A model generated the notes under the pieces. It did no database searches. It was given only the letters and a program-made list of their open reading frames with translations, and was not told the origin of the DNA. A stretch of DNA of 64,000 bases from Acetatifactor muris (GTDB lineage: Bacteria > Bacillota > Clostridia > Lachnospirales > Lachnospiraceae): NCBI GenBank assembly GCA_023664365.1, contig JAMPFR010000005.1:30648-94647 (forward strand). The letters are read 5' to 3'. The translations under genes and the position numbers were made by a program. This document shows positions 1 through 8,531 of the stretch, one piece after another (the stretch's first letter is position 1; the number at the start of each line of letters is the position of its first letter).

Positions 1-52
1 GATCCTCATTTTGATCGGCGCTGGAGACCCTCACATATCCGTATACGTTCAT
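1..52 (-). CDS. Serine recombinase/resolvase, N-terminal 17 codons only
   Basis: The gene runs off the left edge. Its first residues, MNVYGYVRVSSADQNED, match the opening of the resolvase/invertase catalytic domain, where the YxRVSS block carries the catalytic arginine (Arg8) and the nucleophilic serine (Ser10). A clear AGGAGG lies 6 nt before the ATG at 52. Whether it is a small resolvase or a large phage or transposon integrase cannot be told from this fragment. A recombinase at the edge of an accessory sugar locus may mark a mobile-element border. Confidence 0.75.
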   Translation of the reverse strand, partial: MNVYGYVRVSSADQNED

Positions 53-165
53 CTTTATCCTCCTGCTCTGAAGTTATTTCTGCATTTATTATAAATCAGA
101 GCAAACAATAGAATTCACTCTTTACGGGAACTCCATTTTGTCATGAAATGGGCGCCTCAGGGCGC

Positions 166-204
166 ACAAAAAATACCGTCCTGCAATTCAACAGAACGGT
201 ATTT
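166..204 (-). terminator. Rho-independent terminator after the GH1-ManA gene
   Basis: Perfect 9-bp arms at 171-179 and 196-204 (AAATACCGT / ACGGTATTT), plus an inner CTG/CAG pairing, are followed on the minus strand by six T. It lies about 75 nt past the stop of the last mannan gene and ends that operon. Between it and the stop is an AT-rich stretch with two near-copies of ATATATGTATACT (about 248-276). Nothing else is recognisable in 53-277. Confidence 0.75.
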
Positions 205-277
205 CCCCACAATATTATTTCTTCAATTTTCCATGCTGTATACTGCTATATATGTATACTACCATATATGTATACTT

Positions 278-2581
278 CTATATACTCGAAATAATCAACT
301 CCATCTTCCCCGTAAATTCAAGCCTTTTCACTCCATTGGGAACCAGGAAGAAGTCTCCTTTCTTCACAGGCTGGCTGTTGACAATACCGTCACCTGACAA
401 TACTGTCGCCAACAGGAAAGGTGCATCCGGCTCAAAGACAAATCTGTCGTTTACCTGCAGCTTCGATACCCTGTAATAGCTGCAGCGGTATAGTTCATTC
501 AGGCGGTTTTCAGGCAGATTTGCCGCAGACATTACGCTGTCCTCCGCAGATTTTGCAGGAACGGTAATAACGTCTATGCTCTGCTCCACATGAAGCTGTC
601 TGGGTTTGCCGTTTGACAGCCTGTCGTAATCATAGACACGATAGGTAATATCGCTGTTCTGCTGGGTTTCCAGTATCAGCAGCCCGCCCTTGATGGCGTG
701 GACGGTACCCGGGTCAATCTGAATGAAATCTCCCTTCTTCACCGGGATTTCCCGGATAAACTCTTTCCAGCGCCCCTGATGAATCATATCTGCAAGCTCC
801 TCCTTTGTCCCGGCGTTATGACCGATGACAAGGGACGCGTCCGGAGGACAGTCCAATACATACCAGCACTCCGTCTTACCCAGAGAACCGTTCTCATGAA
901 CCTTAGCATACGCGTCATCAGGATGTACCTGAATACTTAAATCAGCTTTGGCGTCAATCATCTTGATCAACAGCGGAAAACGATCATATGCCGCGTTTCC
1001 GAACATCTCAGGATGGGTTTCCCAAAGCTTGGAAAGCTTTACGCCTGCATAAACGCCATCCCGTATGGTTCCTTCACCGTTGGGATGGGCGGAAATACCC
1101 CAGCACTCGCCGATGTCCGTTCCCTCCACAGGATACCCGAAGTCCTCCCGCAGCCTGCTTCCTCCCCATATGTTGTGGGTAAACACGGGATTCAGGAACA
1201 GAATGTCCTGACAGGGACTATTACAGGAAAGATTTGCTCCCATAGTTTGTATTACCTCCTTATACCAGAAAGCGGAATCCTTCACGATTCTCTTCTGGGT
1301 CTGATAATTTACATATACAATGCCGAAACGCTGTTTATAGCCGTCGCTCCACTCGAAATTGTCCAAGAAGGTCCACAGGAAATAGCCCCTCACATCCGCG
1401 CCCTCTTCCATTGCCTTCTGCATTGCTCCTATATAACTGTCCAGAAAAGTAATTCTGTCGTTATCATGTACTCTGCCGTCAGGGGCCACGTTATCATGAC
1501 AGCCCATGCCGTTTTCCGTAATATAAAGAGGCAGCGGATAACGCTCCGTCAGAAACTTTATGCCGTAATAAAAGGCTCTCGGCGTCACCGGCCAGTCCGT
1601 CCCGGTCTTGGGAAATCCCGGCTCCCTGGTGACAAACTCCGGCTCTCCGTCCTGTCCCGCCCTGATATAATAGCCGTTGTAAATATTCTGTCCCATGAAA
1701 TCCAGAGGCTGATGGATAAGCTCCATATCCTCGGGGGTGATTTCCGGCAGGTATTCCTGAAACTGCTTCAGTCCTTCCTCCGGATAATGCCCCAGAAATA
1801 CGGGGTCGGAGAACCAGGCCACGTTCCATGTCCAGTTGCTCATGGGATTGTAAAATCCGAAATAGACCTTCTTTGCCGCCTCAATATCCTCCGGAGAATC
1901 AGTGTAAGGATACGCCACGCCTCCTGTGGGCGCATACCCTACCCGGATGGACTGCCTTGCATATTTCCGCAGCATGATAACCGCTTTCCCGTGGGCTTTC
2001 AGCAGATTGTGGGCAATCCGGAAGGTCTCATTATAAGAAAGCTGAAGTCCCGGCGCATGAACGCCGCTCAGGTGCCCAAGCCCCACCGCGCACTGGGGCT
2101 CGTTGATGGTGATGAAATCCTGGCACAAATCCGAAAAATTCTCCGCCACCACCTTTGCATAATTACCGAACCAGTCCACCACCTCCGGATTCAGCCAGCC
2201 GCCCTTATCCTGCAGAGCCTGGGGAAATTCCCAGTGAAACAACGTCACATAAGGTCTGATACCGTTTTCCTTCATAGAGAGAATCATATTTCTGTACAGT
2301 TCCACCGCTTTTGGATTGACAGCCCCATCCCCGTCCGGAATCAGCCTGGCCCAGTTGATGGAAAAACGGTATGCCTTTATACCCAGATTACGCATCAGGG
2401 CATAATCCTCCCTGTACCGGTGCATATGGTCGCAGGAGATATTGGCGTTCTGCCCCTCAAATATCCTGCCTGCCTCCACGAAGGTATCCCATACGTTTTT
2501 CCCTCTCCCGTCCTCCGGGTCAGTGCCCTCCACCTGGTACGCGCTGCTCGCCACGCCCCAGACAAAATCCTTGTCAAACAT
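278..2581 (-). CDS. GH1 beta-glycosidase fused to class I mannose-6-phosphate isomerase
   Basis: A single 767-residue reading frame joins two enzymes. Residues 1-445 are a complete GH1 barrel: N-terminal FVWGVASSAYQVEG, acid/base Glu161 in TINEP, nucleophile Glu356 in YITENG, and the usual GH1 ending WYKEV. Residues about 455-767 are a full short-type class I phosphomannose isomerase, with zinc ligands in QVHPDD (His553), KTE (Glu571) and GTVHAI (His628). The first half should hydrolyse beta-linked gluco- or manno-disaccharides in the cytoplasm (no signal peptide); the second converts mannose-6-P to fructose-6-P. At the junction, codons 441-447 contain TAAGGAGG and an in-frame ATG (Met447, at 1243), so the isomerase may also be made alone. 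Last gene of the operon, with good SD (GGAAGGAAGG) and 3 nt after the esterase stop. Confidence 0.9.
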   Translation of the reverse strand: MFDKDFVWGVASSAYQVEGTDPEDGRGKNVWDTFVEAGRIFEGQNANISCDHMHRYREDYALMRNLGIKAYRFSINWARLIPDGDGAVNPKAVELYRNMILSMKENGIRPYVTLFHWEFPQALQDKGGWLNPEVVDWFGNYAKVVAENFSDLCQDFITINEPQCAVGLGHLSGVHAPGLQLSYNETFRIAHNLLKAHGKAVIMLRKYARQSIRVGYAPTGGVAYPYTDSPEDIEAAKKVYFGFYNPMSNWTWNVAWFSDPVFLGHYPEEGLKQFQEYLPEITPEDMELIHQPLDFMGQNIYNGYYIRAGQDGEPEFVTREPGFPKTGTDWPVTPRAFYYGIKFLTERYPLPLYITENGMGCHDNVAPDGRVHDNDRITFLDSYIGAMQKAMEEGADVRGYFLWTFLDNFEWSDGYKQRFGIVYVNYQTQKRIVKDSAFWYKEVIQTMGANLSCNSPCQDILFLNPVFTHNIWGGSRLREDFGYPVEGTDIGECWGISAHPNGEGTIRDGVYAGVKLSKLWETHPEMFGNAAYDRFPLLIKMIDAKADLSIQVHPDDAYAKVHENGSLGKTECWYVLDCPPDASLVIGHNAGTKEELADMIHQGRWKEFIREIPVKKGDFIQIDPGTVHAIKGGLLILETQQNSDITYRVYDYDRLSNGKPRQLHVEQSIDVITVPAKSAEDSVMSAANLPENRLNELYRCSYYRVSKLQVNDRFVFEPDAPFLLATVLSGDGIVNSQPVKKGDFFLVPNGVKRLEFTGKMELIISSI

Positions 2582-2584
2582 AAT

Positions 2585-3766
2585 TTAGCGCCCTTCCTTC
2601 CTCAAACATACCGCAGAGCTTGCAATGACAGACACCAGATAAAAAGGAAGCTTATCGTCCTCATGGGTTTCCTTCAGTCGAATCTCCACCCGGTGCAGCT
2701 TATCCTCCCCGTGCTCCAGCACGGTATCCAGCGCCAGCTTGTCCCCCCAGGTCTCGTCAAAATTAGCGTCCAGCACAAAGGGATGATCCTCGTCGCCGTC
2801 CAGAATCAGCTCCGCCACCGGCGCGGGAAGCTGCATGGTCTTTCTGTACTGAACCCCGATACAGCTGCCTTCCACCTCAAACGTAACAGATGCTCCCTGA
2901 TCGGTCGCAGTCCAACCCTTTTTGAAAATATCGGTAATCACTTCCTGAGACGCAGGATCCGGCGTAAATCCCTGTAAAACAGGCGACGCATTGTCATTTC
3001 TGTACCGCACGGAATTTTCATAAGCGTTAGCCGTCAGGGGCTTTTTCAGGCTGATCGGCTCTTCCCTCTCTTCCGTATCCGACGAGACCCTATCCGTCAG
3101 CTCCTTATCCGTCAGACCCTCATCTTCCAGAATTTTATCCAGAAAATAAGTGATAACGGACGCCACCAACTCATGGCCGTAATCGTTGGGATGCAAGTCA
3201 TCCGGCGTAATGGTACGGTTTTCCAGCCTTCCGGAAACAAGCTCCGGATAGATACAGCTCTGCATACTGACAGAGGGAAGCTCATAATACCGGGCCACCT
3301 TGCCATGCATCAGCTGGGCGTTTCCGCCGTTGTCATAGCATACATTATGTACCAGCAGCACTGCAGGCTGCCACTCCGCGCCGTAAATCCTGCGTACCAA
3401 CCCCTCATAGGTCTCCAGATAATGAGGGGCCGCACTGTCATTTACCGAAAACTCCACAATGACAAAATCCGGCCTGTACGCCAGCAGGTCGCTGTCAACC
3501 CTGGCACAGCCAAACTGAGAGTCCGTTGCCCCTATCCCGGCGTTCAGGTATACAAATTCCGCATCGGGAAAAGTCCTGCACCACCATTCATACACACGGT
3601 AAGCATAGCAGAGTTTCGGGTTCGTTGCAAGAGATCCCTGGGTAATGGACCCCCCCAGGAAACCCAGCGTCAGCTTTTCCCCTTGTTTTGCCCGCCGAAA
3701 TACACTTTTTATTCTCTCCTGATTTCCGCGGTTTGCCACCGCAGCCTCATAATTCAAATTGATCAT
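2585..3766 (-). CDS. Cytoplasmic SGNH acetylesterase, CE17-like (mannooligosaccharide deacetylase)
   Basis: A 393-residue SGNH hydrolase without signal peptide. Block I is GGSITQG with nucleophile Ser40, block II has Gly77 (NAGIG), block III has Asn109 (FSVND), and block V is DDLH with Asp189 and His192. Residues about 250-390 form a beta-rich C-terminal domain, as in CE17 esterases of gut Firmicutes mannan loci, where this domain helps bind the substrate. It probably removes acetyl groups from mannosyl residues of imported oligosaccharides so that the GH130 enzymes can act. It sits between the CE2-like esterase (21 nt gap) and GH1-ManA. Assignment to CE17 is by architecture and context. Confidence 0.8.
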   Translation of the reverse strand: MINLNYEAAVANRGNQERIKSVFRRAKQGEKLTLGFLGGSITQGSLATNPKLCYAYRVYEWWCRTFPDAEFVYLNAGIGATDSQFGCARVDSDLLAYRPDFVIVEFSVNDSAAPHYLETYEGLVRRIYGAEWQPAVLLVHNVCYDNGGNAQLMHGKVARYYELPSVSMQSCIYPELVSGRLENRTITPDDLHPNDYGHELVASVITYFLDKILEDEGLTDKELTDRVSSDTEEREEPISLKKPLTANAYENSVRYRNDNASPVLQGFTPDPASQEVITDIFKKGWTATDQGASVTFEVEGSCIGVQYRKTMQLPAPVAELILDGDEDHPFVLDANFDETWGDKLALDTVLEHGEDKLHRVEIRLKETHEDDKLPFYLVSVIASSAVCLRKEGR

Positions 3767-3787
3767 ATCATTGCTCCTTCAGAAATA

Positions 3788-4867
3788 TCATTTCCATATA
3801 TCATCTCCAAGAGACACAATAAAGGCGCTTAGTTCCTCCGCCATCTTTTCCGCCTCCGGAATACGGATATGCCCCGGTGTGCCGCAGCCGTTTTTTTCAT
3901 ACAGGAAATGATGCACCCGGGGGCTGTCAAGCGCCCCGCAGACGTCCTCAATGGCCCGATCCCAGGCTGCGTCATGCCCCAGAATGGTGGTAGTCAGCAC
4001 AAAAACGGCCTTCGGGTAAAGCTCCATCAGCTTTTCCACAAAAGCTTTGTACCGCCCGCGCCAGTTTGCCGCCTTTTCAGACGTATAGTTTTCCGCCATG
4101 TAATTCTCCGGATTTGCGTCATTCTGCCCGATAGCCAGTACCACCACATGGGGGGTCCATCTGCCGAAATCCCATTTTTTGGTAGTTCCCAGCTGAGGGT
4201 TATACTGAATCCTGTCATAGATGGACTCCATGCCCACAAAATCAGGCCCGCAGAACCAACCCGTCTTATCCAGAAGCGCCGCACCGCCCTGGGCAGTGAT
4301 GTGCAGCTCCGCATTCAGCTTCCTGGCCGTCATCCAGGAATAGGAATACCAGCTGTTGGAAAATTCACCGTCATGCTGCGGGTCTTCCTTGCCCGCATAC
4401 TCCACGGCCTCCGACACTTCCCCGCAGGATACGCTGTCGCCGAACACCTCAATACGCCGCCCGGGAACCCCGGGCGAAGGCAGCACCTGACTCCCATCCT
4501 CCAGTTCAAATCCGTGGAAAGTAAAATAATGGCAGGCATCCATGCGCTTGAACAGAAGCAGCTCATGCTCCCCCTCAGCCAGATTCCGGCCCAGACAGCA
4601 GCCCTGCCGCCGGCCGGCTTTTCCCCGGGACACATCGCCGTCCTGCCCCTCTCCGTCCAGCAGGAATTTTCCCTGCACACCATCCAGAATATAGCCCACA
4701 TAATTAGAGCCATAGCTCCTGTGGTTGGAAATAACGGCTCCGATGCTGCTTCCGGTGAACCGGATGCTCACATAGCTGCCCGCATAGACAAACACCGGGG
4801 CCTGCCCGTCCTCAAAATCAATCCGCCCACTGTATGTCAATTCATTATGGCTCGGCAAAACCAACAT
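3788..4867 (-). CDS. CE2-like acetyl esterase (jelly-roll plus SGNH)
   Basis: The 359-residue protein has the two-part CE2 layout: an N-terminal beta-sandwich (about 1-130) followed by an SGNH domain starting at IEVFGDSVSCGE with nucleophile Ser145. A C-terminal GHIRIPEAEKMAEEL block supplies the catalytic histidine. No signal peptide, so it acts in the cytoplasm. CE2 enzymes remove acetyl groups from C6 and other positions of manno- and gluco-oligosaccharides; paired with the CE17-like enzyme it gives complementary deacetylation. The SD is a GGGGGAAGGA run just before the ATG. The GH130 gene upstream ends 28 nt away, so they are co-transcribed. Confidence 0.8.
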   Translation of the reverse strand: MLVLPSHNELTYSGRIDFEDGQAPVFVYAGSYVSIRFTGSSIGAVISNHRSYGSNYVGYILDGVQGKFLLDGEGQDGDVSRGKAGRRQGCCLGRNLAEGEHELLLFKRMDACHYFTFHGFELEDGSQVLPSPGVPGRRIEVFGDSVSCGEVSEAVEYAGKEDPQHDGEFSNSWYSYSWMTARKLNAELHITAQGGAALLDKTGWFCGPDFVGMESIYDRIQYNPQLGTTKKWDFGRWTPHVVVLAIGQNDANPENYMAENYTSEKAANWRGRYKAFVEKLMELYPKAVFVLTTTILGHDAAWDRAIEDVCGALDSPRVHHFLYEKNGCGTPGHIRIPEAEKMAEELSAFIVSLGDDIWK

Positions 4868-4895
4868 TTTCCTTCCCCCCGCTTTCCTGTGCTTT

Positions 4896-6068
4896 TTACT
4901 CGTTCAGCAGTTTAAGATTTTTCTCGATCAGCCCGCACCTCTGGGCAACGCACTCCACGCTCCTGCCGGGGTCTGCAGGCGTATGAAACACATAATCCTT
5001 CAACCTGTCAAGAGTAGTTGCAGCCACATGAAGCCTTGTGTCTGAGGAAGCATAATAAATAAACACCTCTTCCTTCTCGTTGACAATAGCGCCGTTGGTA
5101 AACACAACATTGGACACGTCCCCCACCCGTTCGTCTCCTCTGGGGCCAATCAGCAGGCCGGAGGGCTCTGCAATTACCCTGGAGGGATCGTCCAATGCCG
5201 TGGCAAAAGCGTAAATCACATATCGTAAGCCCGCCGCCGTGTTCCTGACCCCGTGCGCAATATGTATCCAGCCCAAATCCGTCTTTATGGGAACTGCGCC
5301 TGCGCCGTTTTTAGCCTCCGTGATAGTGTGGTATTTGCGGAGGCTTGTCATCTTCTCCTCATCCACCACCGCATGGGTAATATCGCCGCAAAGCCCGAAG
5401 CCGATACCGCCGCCGCTTCCCGTCTCAATAAAATCGTCCATGGGCCTGGTGTAGAAAGCATATTTGCCGTTCACAAATTCAGGGTGCAGCACCACATTTC
5501 TCTGCTGAGGGGAACGCAGGGTTACAAGGTTGTCAAGACGCTCCCAGTGCTTTAAATCCTTTGTGCGCACAATGCCGGCTGCAGCCACGGCTGCGGACAA
5601 ATCATTTACCGACCTGTCCTTGCTCTCAGAGCAGAAAACACCGTAGATATAGCCGTCCTCATGCTGCGTCAGGCGCATGTCGTACACATTGGTTTCCTCC
5701 GGGCAGGTGTCCTCCAGCAGAATCGGGTAATCCCAGAACCGGAACCCGTCCACGCCGTTTTCGCTTTCCGCCACCCCAAAGAAGGATTTGCGGTCATTCC
5801 CTTCAATGCGGGCCACCAGATAATATTTTCCGTTCAGATAGACTGCCCCGGAATTCATCACCGCGTTGACTCCAAGACGCTCCATAAAATAGGGATTGCT
5901 CTCCCTGTCCAAATCATACTGCCATGTCAGGGGAATATGCTCCCTTGTCAGGACAGGATAAACATAACGATCATAGACGCCATTGTAAAAAGCGGTGTCC
6001 TTTTCATTTTTTCTGCTCAGCAGATCCTCCTGCTTTTTTGCCATTTCAAAATATTTTTCATGTACCAT
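4896..6068 (-). CDS. GH130_1 4-O-beta-D-mannosyl-D-glucose phosphorylase
   Basis: At 390 residues it matches the usual length of mannosylglucose phosphorylases of GH130 subfamily 1. Recognisable blocks are [18 protein letters not shown] (58-75), the phosphate/sugar-binding [13 protein letters not shown] (86-98), and the catalytic aspartate Asp130 in VYDMRL. The enzyme splits Man-beta-1,4-Glc with phosphate into mannose-1-phosphate and glucose. It completes the pathway in which the neighbouring epimerase first turns mannobiose into mannosylglucose. The soluble protein is in a tight run with the epimerase upstream (77 nt) and the CE2-like esterase downstream. Mannose-1-P needs a phosphomannomutase, which is not in this window. 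Confidence 0.9.
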   Translation of the reverse strand: MVHEKYFEMAKKQEDLLSRKNEKDTAFYNGVYDRYVYPVLTREHIPLTWQYDLDRESNPYFMERLGVNAVMNSGAVYLNGKYYLVARIEGNDRKSFFGVAESENGVDGFRFWDYPILLEDTCPEETNVYDMRLTQHEDGYIYGVFCSESKDRSVNDLSAAVAAAGIVRTKDLKHWERLDNLVTLRSPQQRNVVLHPEFVNGKYAFYTRPMDDFIETGSGGGIGFGLCGDITHAVVDEEKMTSLRKYHTITEAKNGAGAVPIKTDLGWIHIAHGVRNTAAGLRYVIYAFATALDDPSRVIAEPSGLLIGPRGDERVGDVSNVVFTNGAIVNEKEEVFIYYASSDTRLHVAATTLDRLKDYVFHTPADPGRSVECVAQRCGLIEKNLKLLNE

Positions 6069-6145
6069 AGCTGTCTCTGTCTCCTATTCTCTCGTCCATG
6101 CACCTTCCGTCTCCTGTGCCGCCATCCCAAGCTTTACGCTTCCTT

Positions 6146-7399
6146 TTACGCCTCCTCTTCTATCTCCGCCAGCTCCCGCGCCCGCTTCAATATCTCCATG
6201 CACATCCTGCCGTTGTGATAAGGACATTTCCAGGGCTCCACAATGGGTCTGTCCGGATAGGGCTTTCCCTCTTCGTCCACCTCCCAGAACCACTCGGAGC
6301 CGGAACGGCTGTCCACCACATATTTCAGAATAAATTCCCACTGGTTCAGTGCCGCCTCCAGATACTCTCTGTGGCTGCCATCCTTCTGGTAGCCATTTAA
6401 AAATCCTATCACGCTCTCCGCCTGCACCCACCAGATGCGATGGGTATTCACCACGCCTCTCTCGCATTCGTCTGCCAGAGAATGACCGTTGAAAGCTGTA
6501 TTGTAAATCTGCGCCGTCAAATCCTTCGTGACGGGCGTCAGCTTTTTCTCATAATCCGGATTTCCAAGCACCCCCACTCCCAGGTCTATCAGCCATGCCG
6601 TCTCAATGTCATGTCCGTAGGAATGCAGATCGATGATTGAGTTATAATTTTCATCAAAAAATACTTCCTGGCGATGTCTTTCCGGGTTGTAGATCTTATC
6701 CGCAAATGTATCCAGAATCCATTCCAGCCGCCTGCCCACCCTTTCATTCCCGGAAACCTTATAAAGCTGGGTATAGGCTTCAAACACATGAAGCAGGGTG
6801 TTCATGGTCTTTGCCGCCATGACGCCGTTTTCCGACAGCTTCTCATTGGAGGCAGGCTGAAAATCAACGGTAAAGGCCTCCAGATACCCCACCGAATCCG
6901 TACATTTTCCTTCAATTAAGTCAAACAGCTCGAAAGCGGTATTCAATGCTTCCCTGTCCCCCAAAGCCTCATAATAGGAGGCGATGGCATAAATGCAGAA
7001 CGCCTGATTGTAGGTATGCTTTGTAGTGTCCTCCGGTGTGCCGTCCGCCTGCAGAGACCAGTAAATCCCCCCGTTTTCCCTGTCCAGGCAGTGTTCCTTC
7101 AGAAACCGATATCCATGCTCCGCCTCCGCCCTGACGTCCTCCGGGGAATACCCGTATTCCCGGCAATCCTCCGTTGTAATCAGACCTTCCTTGCAGCAAA
7201 GATATACGTTGGAAAAAAACCAGGTAATCCTGCTGTTCAAAATACAGCCCTTTACTGCCTCCCGATCCGTTTTCAGGTCATAGGACACATAGCCGTACCA
7301 GCCTCCCCGGGCGTCATCCCTTAAGGAACGCCAGAAAGGAACAATTTTTCCCAGCAGATGATCCTTCGCCTCTGCCGCCAGTCTTGCCATCTCCGCCAT
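6146..7399 (-). CDS. Cellobiose/mannobiose 2-epimerase (AGE family)
   Basis: A 417-residue (alpha/alpha)6-barrel protein of the N-acylglucosamine 2-epimerase superfamily. The histidine motifs expected in cellobiose 2-epimerases are present: SYGHDIETAWLI, THRIWWVQAE and CPYHNGRMCME near the C terminus. It interconverts the reducing-end glucose and mannose of beta-1,4-linked disaccharides. In mannan pathways it converts mannobiose to mannosylglucose, the substrate of the GH130_1 phosphorylase encoded directly downstream. No signal peptide. The GH5 gene upstream ends 34 nt away. Confidence 0.9.
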   Translation of the reverse strand: MAEMARLAAEAKDHLLGKIVPFWRSLRDDARGGWYGYVSYDLKTDREAVKGCILNSRITWFFSNVYLCCKEGLITTEDCREYGYSPEDVRAEAEHGYRFLKEHCLDRENGGIYWSLQADGTPEDTTKHTYNQAFCIYAIASYYEALGDREALNTAFELFDLIEGKCTDSVGYLEAFTVDFQPASNEKLSENGVMAAKTMNTLLHVFEAYTQLYKVSGNERVGRRLEWILDTFADKIYNPERHRQEVFFDENYNSIIDLHSYGHDIETAWLIDLGVGVLGNPDYEKKLTPVTKDLTAQIYNTAFNGHSLADECERGVVNTHRIWWVQAESVIGFLNGYQKDGSHREYLEAALNQWEFILKYVVDSRSGSEWFWEVDEEGKPYPDRPIVEPWKCPYHNGRMCMEILKRARELAEIEEEA

Positions 7400-7433
7400 C
7401 TTATCTTCTCCCTCTCAAAAATCTTCATTCCGT

Positions 7434-8444
7434 TCACATTAGCCCTGCCAACACCTTCGGGTATGCGCAGGAACAGTCATGCCTGTTAAACAGCCCGAAC
7501 AGCTCCCCTTCGCCTTCAAACAGTCCGTTGTCCCACCAGACACAGGGAACCCCTATTTCCCCTGCGGCGTGTACATAATAGCTGACCCACTCTGCCCGTT
7601 CCTCTTCGTTGTCCTCCTTGTTCATAGCGCCGAACTCACCGATAATAACGGGAATCCCCTTATCCGTATACAACTCCTTCAGGCTCTGCATCAGCGAATC
7701 TATGGCCTGCGTGTCATGATTCCAGTTTCTCCTGCCGGGAATCTGCAGGGCAAACTCATAAGGCTCATAGGCGTGTACGGAAATTATCACCCTTTTGTCC
7801 TCCGGCGCCTCAATATGCCGGATGCCCACAGTGCAGTTTGCGCCGTATCCGGGCAGCATCACATAGCGCTCCGGATTGTGTCCCTCTGCGGCCCTTACCG
7901 TCTCCAGAAACGCCCGGTTGGTGGCGTTTACTACGTCCCAGCCCTCTTTATCGCCGCCGTTCCATTCCAGCTCCGTGCCAATTTTACGGGGCTCGTTCTG
8001 GGCCTCGAAAATCAAGTGATCGTCATACGCTGCAAACCGTTCACAAATCTGCCCCCACACAGCCTTCATCTTCCCGCAGGCCGCCTCACAGTTGTCATAA
8101 TAGGGATAATTCCAGTCCTCATGGTGAAGGTTCAGTATAATATATGCATTCCTTTTATAAGCATAATCCACTACCTGCTGTACCCTGTCCAGCCAGCTCT
8201 TTTCAATAAGAAAGTCCGGCCCGGCCTCCAGATGGTTGGTCCAGGACACCGGAAAACGAATCAGATTAAACCCTGATTTCAGCATGGTATCCACCAGATC
8301 CTCCGTGATGACGGGGTTGAACCAGGCCGTCTCAAAGGCCTCCGGCGCCGCGTCCCGGGGCAGGCTGGCGCTTACAGCGTCCAGCGTATTTCCGATGCTG
8401 ATTCCCACTTTAATATTTTTTACGAAATTCATTGCCTCTGACAT
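7434..8444 (-). CDS. Intracellular GH5 endo-beta-glycanase
   Basis: A 336-residue GH5 barrel with acid/base Glu151 (AQNEP), nucleophile Glu270 (IGEFG), the conserved NLHHED segment (105-110) and SVHAYEP (222-228). It starts directly with the catalytic domain, with no signal peptide or binding module, so it should cleave imported gluco- or glucomanno-oligosaccharides inside the cell. The sequence resembles the GH5_4-type endoglucanase/mannanase group, but subfamily and substrate cannot be fixed by eye. It is the first gene after a strong terminator (8471-8512), so its expression may depend on readthrough or an internal promoter. Confidence 0.85.
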   Translation of the reverse strand: MSEAMNFVKNIKVGISIGNTLDAVSASLPRDAAPEAFETAWFNPVITEDLVDTMLKSGFNLIRFPVSWTNHLEAGPDFLIEKSWLDRVQQVVDYAYKRNAYIILNLHHEDWNYPYYDNCEAACGKMKAVWGQICERFAAYDDHLIFEAQNEPRKIGTELEWNGGDKEGWDVVNATNRAFLETVRAAEGHNPERYVMLPGYGANCTVGIRHIEAPEDKRVIISVHAYEPYEFALQIPGRRNWNHDTQAIDSLMQSLKELYTDKGIPVIIGEFGAMNKEDNEEERAEWVSYYVHAAGEIGVPCVWWDNGLFEGEGELFGLFNRHDCSCAYPKVLAGLM

Positions 8445-8470
8445 ACCCTGTCTCCTCTCTGCCGGCTATG

Positions 8471-8512
8471 AAAAAAGGGCTGCTGCAAATTCTGATCCAT
8501 TTACAACAGCCC
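8471..8512 (-). terminator. Strong intra-operon rho-independent terminator
   Basis: The arms 8477-8490 and 8499-8512 pair over 14 bp (two G-U wobbles) around an 8-nt loop. On the minus strand they are followed directly by six T (8471-8476). The hairpin lies 20 nt past the GH130_2 stop and 27 nt before the GH5 start, so it divides the transport/phosphorylase genes from the remaining cytoplasmic enzymes. Confidence 0.85.
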
Positions 8513-8531
8513 CGTTTAGCTTATCTTTCAG

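Noticed and set aside
1013-2977. Plus-strand open frame of 654 codons opposite GH1-ManA
   Set aside because: It lies antisense to a gene with full catalytic motifs and has no recognisable domain or ribosome binding site; long antisense frames arise from GC-biased codon use here.
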